Positions 57,596 to 64,000 of a stretch of DNA of 64,000 nucleotides are shown here, in pieces; the first letter of the stretch is position 1; each line of letters opens with the position of its first letter. This DNA is from Fibrobacterota bacterium (GTDB lineage Bacteria > Fibrobacterota > Chitinivibrionia > Chitinivibrionales > Chitinispirillaceae), in the NCBI GenBank assembly GCA_023436145.1, contig JAEZKP010000023.1:140669-204668 (forward strand). The letters are read 5' to 3'. Under the pieces are notes generated by a model. The model was given only the letters and a program-made list of their open reading frames with translations, was not told where the DNA came from and did no database searches. Position numbers and translations under genes: made by a program.

Positions 57596-58447
57596 ATGAA
57601 CATATACCAGTACACCAACTACCGTGAATTTCTAAAAGATTCATTTTCTGAACTTCGCAAGATAAATAAAAATCTCTCTATGAGGGAAATCCTCCGTCGC
57701 GTAGGCACTGCATCACCAAGCTATTATAAAGAGGTAGTTAACGATGCTAAAAAGAACATGAGCCCCTCCATGGCCCGCAAATTTGCTAATTTCCTTAAAC
57801 TGGATTCCAATGAAACAGCATTTTTCCTTGCACTCGTAGGGTACAATCAGGCCACAAAAGAATCAGAGCGGATTCGCTTTTATGAAGAAATGCTTATCCA
57901 CCATGCTCTTAATTCACCGGATAACCGGTTTCTGGAGATATATGAATATCAGTACCTGTCCAGTTGGGAACTTTCAGCTATCCGGGAATTTCTACATTTT
58001 CATAATGGATTCAGAAATCTGGATTCTGAAGAACGAAAAAACCTGGCAGATTGCTTTCTGGTTAAAGTCAGTGAAGAACAGGTTGTTAAAGCCATTAAAA
58101 TCCTTGAAACCTTAGGCTTTATTAAGAAAGAAAAAAACGGGTGTTACAAAAAAACCACTCATAACATTCGTTGTCCGGAAAAAACTTCTGCTGCATATCT
58201 TACTTTATGTCAGAATATGAGACATGCTTTGCAGGTTATAAACCAGGCTGCTCCGGAAACACGTATATTCAAAAATCTGATTGTCAGTACCTCTGCTCCT
58301 ACCTACAAGATAATTGAAAAAAGAATTCAGGATTTCTGCAAGGAAATTCTGGATATAGTCAGTAAAGATACAAATCCGGAAGATCGACTCTATTCACTTG
58401 GTCTGCAGTTTTTTCCATTAACCATTTTACCGGACGATACTAATTGA
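57596..58447 (+). CDS. TIGR02147 family protein, second copy
   Basis: This 283-residue paralogue of the protein at 47064-47924 starts MNIYQYTNYREFLKDSF. It has the HTH-like stretch MREILRRVGTASPSYYKEVV (about 29-50) and YEYQYLSSWELSAIREFL (matching YEYYSQWYYSAVRALL of copy one). It ends near DTNPEDRLYSLGLQFFPL. Regulation of the overlapping lipoprotein gene, and perhaps of the divergent secreted genes, is inferred. The TTGA overlap with the next gene signals translational coupling. The Shine-Dalgarno is weak, as in copy one. Confidence 0.87.
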   Translation: MNIYQYTNYREFLKDSFSELRKINKNLSMREILRRVGTASPSYYKEVVNDAKKNMSPSMARKFANFLKLDSNETAFFLALVGYNQATKESERIRFYEEMLIHHALNSPDNRFLEIYEYQYLSSWELSAIREFLHFHNGFRNLDSEERKNLADCFLVKVSEEQVVKAIKILETLGFIKKEKNGCYKKTTHNIRCPEKTSAAYLTLCQNMRHALQVINQAAPETRIFKNLIVSTSAPTYKIIEKRIQDFCKEILDIVSKDTNPEDRLYSLGLQFFPLTILPDDTN

Positions 58448-60291
58448 AAAATTCAATACTGATAACCATCACCATTGTGATTTGCCTGTCTTTTCTTTCC
58501 TGCAATGAAAGCGGTGATCTTGTAAATAATGATGGCGGAGGTACAGAAATAACTGGATATCTGGTAGCCAGCGATGCCTCACCAGCTGCCAATGCAACAG
58601 TCTGGCTTATAAACCCATATCAGAAGGAAACCTTCACCACTACCACTGATCAATCCGGAAAATATATCTTCTTTCAAAATATTCCAGAAGGGTGCTATAC
58701 ACTGCAGGGAATAAGAGATACTCTGGCATGTGTTATTTTTAATCTTATATATACTAACCCATTTCCGGTTCGCATAGACACACTCAAACATACCGGTTGG
58801 ATACATGCTTCTGCCAACATTGATAATAGCACACTACGTCAGGGAATCGATGTTTATATTCCGGGTACCTCCTTTACTGGGAAAACAGACAGTTCCGGAG
58901 TTGTCATTTTCTGGAATGTTCCGCCTGGTAATTATGAAGTTATTTTTGAAAGGCGGGGGTATTTCAGTTGCAAAGACAGTGTGCAGGTTCTTGCCGGTCA
59001 GGTTGACACAGCCGGGCCGGTAACACTGAACCGTAATTTATCAGCCCCTGTTGAAATTCCGGTGCCTACCGGACTTACGGCAGTTATTGACACCTTTCTT
59101 GGAACAGTCACTCTTAGCTGGAATAAAATAGAGAATGACATTCAAGGATACAGTGTGCGCATTAAAGACACCACCATACACCGTTATCCTGGTGATGGAG
59201 AGTCTAGGTTTACCATAAATCCTACGTTTACTGATACTACTATCTTCCAGGAAAACCCGGCAGACACGATTTCTGTTAAACATCGTATATATCAGGTGTG
59301 CATGATAAATGCCAACGGCAACAGTGGTCAATGGGGACCGTCCTGTTCCCTGGTGATAAAAAAACCGGTTATACCCCCATCGCCATCATGCTCTCTTATC
59401 TATGTATCCGGGAATCTTTCAGTTTCTGTTTTCACCTCAGTGCCACAACTATGGTGGATCGACTCTCTTATTGTGTATCGTTCGTTTTTCAATGATGCAC
59501 CTGTTAAAATGATCACACTCTCTAAAAACAACCAATACTGGCATGATCTTGTAAACTCCATCCCGGTTTTTAAAGACAGTGTGATTCCCATTACCTACAC
59601 TGTATATTCAAGATCAATATATGGTAAACAATCATCCTCCTGCAGTCAAAAATCCATTAATATTAGCAATCCCTATCAGGCATACCAGATCGAAAAACCA
59701 CCCAAACCACAAGGTGTTCCCCCTGAAGCAGAAGTTGGGAAGTATGTAATAACCATACCCCCATCTTATTCACCATTTCCTGAGGATAATTTAGAATACC
59801 GTTTGTTAATAAGTGGAGATAAGGATAGTCTGGAATTGTTTACAGACTGGTACACTATTCCTGCAATAGAGGTATCATTTCAAAAAGAAAGTAATTACTA
59901 TTTACAATGCCAATACCGCTCCAGACGGTTTCCAGGACTGCTATCACCACTTTCGGACACTTTTTCACTAGCAATTCATGAAGTACATGTAATTCCTAAA
60001 CCGTCGACTCCATCAGGTAAATCAATAGTGGATCAATCCTCTCCCAGCTCTTATATTTCTTTCATCAATGATACCTGCTCAAACGGGCACCACATCTCCA
60101 TCCGCTATGTAGTGTCTTATCAAGGGGAAACCGTATCGGATTCAACCGAATGGTTGCAAGTACCTGATAAAGCTGCTACCATTTTCTGGACTAAACCGGG
60201 GATTGCCTATCTGCGGGCACAGGCACGTTGTAACACAAACCATTATATACTATCCCCATGGTCGGATGCCCTGGTGGTGACTGTTGAGTGA
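58444..60291 (+). CDS. Surface lipoprotein: carboxypeptidase-regulatory-like N-terminus and fibronectin-III-like domains
   Basis: This 615-residue lipoprotein starts with TTG inside the stop of the TIGR02147 gene. The next 20 residues are a signal peptide with lipobox LSFLSC (C20), which confirms that start. Residues about 33-110 are a CarboxypepD_reg-like domain (ATVWLINPY, SGKYIFFQNIP). About 115-195 is a second domain with VYIPGTSFTGKT. Three or so fibronectin-III-like domains follow (GTVTLSWNKI; YLRAQARC). The first 200 residues match the layout of the LamG lipoprotein at 45401-47056. Confidence 0.85.
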   Translation: MKNSILITITIVICLSFLSCNESGDLVNNDGGGTEITGYLVASDASPAANATVWLINPYQKETFTTTTDQSGKYIFFQNIPEGCYTLQGIRDTLACVIFNLIYTNPFPVRIDTLKHTGWIHASANIDNSTLRQGIDVYIPGTSFTGKTDSSGVVIFWNVPPGNYEVIFERRGYFSCKDSVQVLAGQVDTAGPVTLNRNLSAPVEIPVPTGLTAVIDTFLGTVTLSWNKIENDIQGYSVRIKDTTIHRYPGDGESRFTINPTFTDTTIFQENPADTISVKHRIYQVCMINANGNSGQWGPSCSLVIKKPVIPPSPSCSLIYVSGNLSVSVFTSVPQLWWIDSLIVYRSFFNDAPVKMITLSKNNQYWHDLVNSIPVFKDSVIPITYTVYSRSIYGKQSSSCSQKSINISNPYQAYQIEKPPKPQGVPPEAEVGKYVITIPPSYSPFPEDNLEYRLLISGDKDSLELFTDWYTIPAIEVSFQKESNYYLQCQYRSRRFPGLLSPLSDTFSLAIHEVHVIPKPSTPSGKSIVDQSSPSSYISFINDTCSNGHHISIRYVVSYQGETVSDSTEWLQVPDKAATIFWTKPGIAYLRAQARCNTNHYILSPWSDALVVTVE

Positions 60292-60460
60292 ACCGATTTT
60301 CTTTATAGGGGCTTGACGTCAATTTTATTCTCGATCAGCCAGTTTAGAGTATTTTCAAAAACATCCGGGAAATCATAATCAAATCCTAAAGCCAAACTTG
60401 CGTTTATCATAAATTCTTACGGATTGCATTTATTTATAACTCAAGGAAAGTATCCTGCTT

Positions 60461-61141
60461 CTAATTAAATGCCACGAGAACTCCGAATTTCATGTACTGA
60501 TATATACATTCTACGTTACAGAAGCCAGCTTCCTTTATCATTTCTATGGATTTGGAAATAGTGTTTTCTTTATCCAGTGCTCTTCTGGCCAACCATGAAT
60601 CCAACTCAACTTCACTGATTCCAATTCTTTTTACAAATTCATACCAGATATTCGTGTAAATTTCATTTACACTCGCTGATTCTGCATTGAATTGGTCCAG
60701 ATTAATGAAATATCCCTTCGTATTTAGTCGACTATGAATATTTCTGTATATTGATTGTTTCTCATTTTCGTTCAGATGATGAATAGACAAAGCTGAGATG
60801 ATCAAATCAAATTTACCTTCAGGGAAACTGGTGCTGAAATCCCTGGTATCATATATGACATTATTGCAGTCTGCGAATCTTATTTTAGCTAATTCCATCA
60901 TTTTATCGGCAATATCAACCAACCTGTAAGTAGCATTCGGAAATATCTGTTTTACATACATAGAGAGAAGACCGGTTCCGGCACCTAAATCTAACACAGA
61001 TTGAACTTCTGGCCTGTTGTATCTCAGAAATTCCTGAACAATTCCGTAATAATCATCATAACAGGGAATAAACAATCTTCTCTGTTTGTCATATTCACTT
61101 GCAGCATTGTTGAATTGGGTTGCTATTTTTCGTTTTTCCAT
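60461..61141 (-). CDS. Class I SAM-dependent methyltransferase
   Basis: This 226-residue cytoplasmic protein has motif I VLDLGAGTGLLS, motif II YRLVDIA, FDLIISALSIHHL and a post-core GYFINLDQF strand. It has the layout of a Methyltransf_25/11 small-molecule enzyme, but no substrate can be read. An ATG at 61141 starts the called frame. Base composition is visibly AT-richer than upstream core genes, suggesting acquired DNA. The gene stands alone. Confidence 0.85.
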   Translation of the reverse strand: MEKRKIATQFNNAASEYDKQRRLFIPCYDDYYGIVQEFLRYNRPEVQSVLDLGAGTGLLSMYVKQIFPNATYRLVDIADKMMELAKIRFADCNNVIYDTRDFSTSFPEGKFDLIISALSIHHLNENEKQSIYRNIHSRLNTKGYFINLDQFNAESASVNEIYTNIWYEFVKRIGISEVELDSWLARRALDKENTISKSIEMIKEAGFCNVECIYQYMKFGVLVAFN

Positions 61142-61367
61142 TTTCGTCTCTTCGGGTTTTAAGCTATATATTGATTTGCATTATCTTTTGAAATCCTTTG
61201 GTACAGTTTCCACTTGTTTACGTTCATTGTAAGCATAGAAGCAGCTTTCCTATCCTTAGAAACAAAAGCTTCAATTCGCAAGCACTAAAAAAGCAAAAAG
61301 AGAATCTGTCCCTGAGCAGTGTACAGGAGAAGACAGGAAAAAAAGTGAACACACTCGTTTTTGAATC

Positions 61368-61904
61368 TCAATACAACACTGCGCTTTTACACTCTGCATC
61401 AAGCACCAATGTCATATCCTGTATTCTGAATTGTATATTGGTAACGTTTTTTAACTCATCATACTCATTTTCAGATAATCTGATGTAAAATATCAAATCC
61501 TGGAGATCAGATATGACTACAGAAGCATCATCATATATCTCTTTCCTAATTTCGTTTTTTCCACCCTCAATTATTAATGTGTCCAATTTTAATTCATAGT
61601 TATACTTATCCCGGAAATGAAACAGCAATACCCTTTCGGTCGCATTATTATTCTTATATTTATACACTCTTAATGTTTTCATGGGACTTCCATAAGCCGG
61701 CGTTAAAAAGATCGTTTTTGATATTTCCAGATTATATCTTCTAACAACTTTTTCGATTTCCGATATATTCAGTGGTTTTTCCTCAAAATATTCGCAGGCA
61801 TAGCTAGTACTGATCTGATTAATCGGTTTGAATGACATGCACGAACAACAGATCATTTCAAATATCAATAAAAATATTCCGGTCCAGGCTTTTTTTACAT
61901 CCAT
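61368..61904 (-). CDS. Hypothetical lipoprotein
   Basis: The 178-residue protein has a signal peptide and lipobox MICCSC (C22). The rest is a charged mixed alpha/beta domain of no family known to me. It lies in the AT-rich accessory segment between the methyltransferase and the toxin-immunity pair, with no overlap to either. A role related to the toxin is possible but unsupported. Confidence 0.6.
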   Translation of the reverse strand: MDVKKAWTGIFLLIFEMICCSCMSFKPINQISTSYACEYFEEKPLNISEIEKVVRRYNLEISKTIFLTPAYGSPMKTLRVYKYKNNNATERVLLFHFRDKYNYELKLDTLIIEGGKNEIRKEIYDDASVVISDLQDLIFYIRLSENEYDELKNVTNIQFRIQDMTLVLDAECKSAVLY

Positions 61905-62157
61905 AATCTTTCTCCATGCAATACAATTAATAGGTATTAAAAGGTTGTCAAAATACTGAAAATAGCATCCGATTGAATCGGATTATCATCTTGTTGCAAG
62001 AATTTTGTTAACTCATTTGCATCACTACCAGAGCTTATAAGAAGCCTGGATTTTAAAGTCGACTGTCATTATCAGTGGAAAACTTATTTTTATTAAAAAT
62101 ACATATTTTCATTTCTGTAATTATTATGAACCAATTTTTAGCACAAAAAACTTTGTG

Positions 62158-62730
62158 TTAGATTCCATGCCCATCATAATCTTTTGTATTTTTCATCACA
62201 ATACCGGTTAATTTTGAATTTGATAATTTCGAATAGACACTTTCATGGATAATAACCAGTTGCCCTTGTTCATGAAGTCTAAATAGCTTGGCACCCAAAG
62301 TTTTGGTTTCATCTATGTAAAATGATTTAAACCTAACCCCTGTCCGTTTTATTGTAATATCAGACCTGTTTTTATCTAAACAACTTATACGACCACAAAT
62401 ATTTGCAAACCAATATGTAATGTTTCCCATTTTATTCTTAGGTGGATTAACCAGTTTAACAGGATAATAATCTATATTATCTATACCACATTGATCCAAA
62501 ATAGTCCTGATTTTATCTGAATATAGAGTTATTGGTAAACTAACGATATCCGGATAAAAATTACCACCACTCTTTGAAAAATGAATATTTATATAACTCG
62601 GTTCAGGGTTAAGTTTCGCCCCCCTTAATAAATTGACCGGTTCTAATTCAACATCTGATTCAACGGATTCTATAACAATAGAGTTTTCTAGCGTAACTAT
62701 CTGTTGGTTCATAAAATAGAATTCAGACAT
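62158..62730 (-). CDS. Imm11 (DUF1629) family immunity protein
   Basis: The 190-residue protein has no signal peptide. Its C-terminal part, AKLFRLHEQGQLVIIHESVY followed by LSNSKLTGIVMK, matches the DUF1629/Imm11 signature (LFRL, then a short strand and a helix ending LTGI). Imm11 proteins neutralise polymorphic toxins in the cytoplasm. The gene starts 12 bases after the nuclease gene and is read in the same direction, the usual toxin-then-immunity order. The AT-rich composition sets it off from the core genes. Confidence 0.65.
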   Translation of the reverse strand: MSEFYFMNQQIVTLENSIVIESVESDVELEPVNLLRGAKLNPEPSYINIHFSKSGGNFYPDIVSLPITLYSDKIRTILDQCGIDNIDYYPVKLVNPPKNKMGNITYWFANICGRISCLDKNRSDITIKRTGVRFKSFYIDETKTLGAKLFRLHEQGQLVIIHESVYSKLSNSKLTGIVMKNTKDYDGHGI

Positions 62731-62742
62731 GGCACATACTCC

Positions 62743-63474
62743 TTAAAGATCATCTTTTTTAAACTTCATGGCCCATTCAGACACATAATATGGATAACTT
62801 TTTTCTGAACCATTTTTAAAATCGTTCAGACAATCTCTAATCTCTTTGCAAAGTTCATCAAGATCATTTTTAATTTCGGTTTGATCTTGAGTTTTGCAAA
62901 GACCAGCTGTAACAGCATTATCAGCAATCCCAATTAATTTCCATAGGATAACTTCATCATAGGGATGATGATCCAAATCTCCTTCATCATCCATTTCCTC
63001 AGTCGAATCTTCATTTTGAGGATCATCAAAATGATGATTTCCCACATGCCATTGTGAACCTGTAACACTCATAGCTGATGATCGGATTTCATTTTTTTTA
63101 TTTTCATCTTTTATTTCTCCAAAGTTTAACATAATCCCATCTACATTGTATTTATTCCAAACAGTGGGAAGGGGGATACCATTTTGCATTCCATTAATAT
63201 CATAGCCTACTGATTGGCCCATCGCTGCGATTCTATGCAACTTTGTATAACATTGGTGAACTGGTATAAGATGATGCCTTGCTCTTCCGTATTTGCCAGT
63301 ACTTTGTGTGGGAGAGAGGTCTCCACATTTTAGACTTCTGGGTTTACTTTTTATTTTACTGATATCTATTGCTTTTTTTTCTGGCCATTCATGCTCACCC
63401 TCATTGCAAAAAGGGCACTTGTCTTTAACAAGCGCTTCATTAGCTTTTGCGATTGCTTCACCAATTTGCATCAT
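62743..63474 (-). CDS. Putative AHH/HNH-type nuclease toxin
   Basis: The 243-residue protein begins with a CPFCNEGEH knuckle (C20, C23). The core segment ARHHLIPVHQC, followed by LPTVWNKYN and QWHVGNHHF, fits the AHH/Endonuclease VII-type pattern of a histidine pair followed by H-x-G-x-H. The strict AHH is RHH here, so family membership is probable but not certain. There is no secretion, PAAR, Rhs or signal domain, so delivery would need another protein. It precedes an Imm11 gene by 12 bases. Confidence 0.6.
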   Translation of the reverse strand: MMQIGEAIAKANEALVKDKCPFCNEGEHEWPEKKAIDISKIKSKPRSLKCGDLSPTQSTGKYGRARHHLIPVHQCYTKLHRIAAMGQSVGYDINGMQNGIPLPTVWNKYNVDGIMLNFGEIKDENKKNEIRSSAMSVTGSQWHVGNHHFDDPQNEDSTEEMDDEGDLDHHPYDEVILWKLIGIADNAVTAGLCKTQDQTEIKNDLDELCKEIRDCLNDFKNGSEKSYPYYVSEWAMKFKKDDL

Positions 63475-63695
63475 GGTTCTTTCTTTAATAATTTATAAGG
63501 TCTTCGAAAGCCTTTAAGAAATATCGTTTTCTCTGGGTAAATCAATAATATGTGTTGATTTAGATTTTACAATCTCTTGCATTACCAAATATGATAAACC
63601 TCTATTGCAAAGTTGCGTGCCCCAAGAAATAATTTATAAGATAAATTCATAATCAGCAATATAACAAGGTAATGTACATGGAACCTGGGAAAAAA

Positions 63696-63711
63696 GGGAC
63701 GAACTAATTTT
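63696..63711. repeat. MITE/REP-like repeat, degenerate left end
   Basis: GGGACGAACTAATTTT matches the left end of the palindromic elements at 48.6-48.8 kb, with no matching right end. Confidence 0.35.
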
Positions 63712-63930
63712 ACCTTTTTTCAATTATTTAAAGTCCGATTATTTTATTATCTTTGCGAACATATCGTTCTCTGAGTGCATACGTGTATAGCTACTAAGGA
63801 AGGCGGGGCCTTAAAATCCCTGATTGTCGCACTCTATTCCCAGTTATCCCAGAAAATATAAAGTCAGAATGAAAATCAGAAGTGTCCGGTTAATTTAACA
63901 AACATAAGATTTCATAAGAAGTAGGGCACG

Positions 63931-64000
63931 CAAATAAATTCCAAATCACAAACACCAAATCCTAAACAAATCCCAATTACCAATTATTCAAAATTCAAAC
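63931..64000. repeat. G-free CAAAT-type degenerate repeat tract
   Basis: The last 70 bases contain no G and are made of variants of CAAATYCC / CCAATTA. Such tracts are, in my experience, common next to small four-helix-bundle (IVS-type) genes in metagenome-derived genomes. The window ends before any such gene could be seen. Confidence 0.5.

Larger units (their letters stand above)
63475..64000. other. Gene-free end of window
   Basis: This 526-base gap upstream of the toxin gene must hold its promoter. It also has a repeat half copy at 63696-63711, a 10-bp inverted pair (63613-63622 / 63924-63933) and the G-free tract from 63931. No coding sequence is supported. Confidence 0.5.

Overview
The window looks like chromosomal DNA of a Gram-negative, probably anaerobic, polysaccharide-degrading bacterium of the Fibrobacterota (perhaps the Chitinispirillia). 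This is an inference. It rests on two members of the TIGR02147 family, which is greatly expanded in Fibrobacter, on a secreted xylan-degradation cluster whose enzymes end in Por/T9SS-like sorting domains, on an LptE-type outer-membrane lipoprotein, and on an NfnAB-type transhydrogenase. No rRNA, prophage, transposase gene or CRISPR array was seen. One tRNA gene, tRNA-Ser(UGA), lies at about 2.2 kb.

Positions 1-32,954 are mostly core and housekeeping genes: the 3' part of ispG, a sugar-nucleotide SDR, a PQ-loop membrane protein, dapF, lptE, a DnaQ-DinG helicase, two glycosyltransferases, a hybrid histidine kinase, a D-cysteine desulfhydrase-type enzyme, two FKBP isomerases, a malQ-like GH77, hemerythrin, Nudix, dnaK with its promoter and terminator, a secreted esterase, a beta-glycan synthase, recG and rlmH. 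The section closes with an unusual fusion of a PTS EIIA domain to a P2-type cation ATPase.

Positions 33,072-47,924 form one minus-strand block. It runs from a TIGR02147 regulator, through a LamG/DUF2341 lipoprotein, to five secreted enzymes: GH43, a beta-propeller hydrolase, a GH30 xylanase, a second GH43 and a GH141-like beta-helix protein. Four of the enzymes share one CBM4_9-like module, and three carry CBM6-like modules. I read this as a polysaccharide-utilization locus that lacks SusC/SusD and uses a regulator plus surface-lipoprotein pair instead. A second TIGR02147 plus lipoprotein pair lies at 57,596-60,291. Its lipoprotein has the same N-terminal architecture but a different ectodomain. 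The repeated module is the best candidate in the window for an undescribed system.

Positions 48-54 kb hold a TIGR04076 protein, a cluster of MITE/REP-like palindromic repeats, nfnAB, and a TPM - degenerate nucleotidyltransferase - LemA operon. Positions 54-57.5 kb encode two secreted proteins divergent from the second TIGR02147 gene. The last 3.5 kb is visibly AT-rich and accessory: a methyltransferase, a lipoprotein, and a probable AHH/HNH-type nuclease toxin with an Imm11 (DUF1629) immunity protein. A 70-base G-free tract ends the window.
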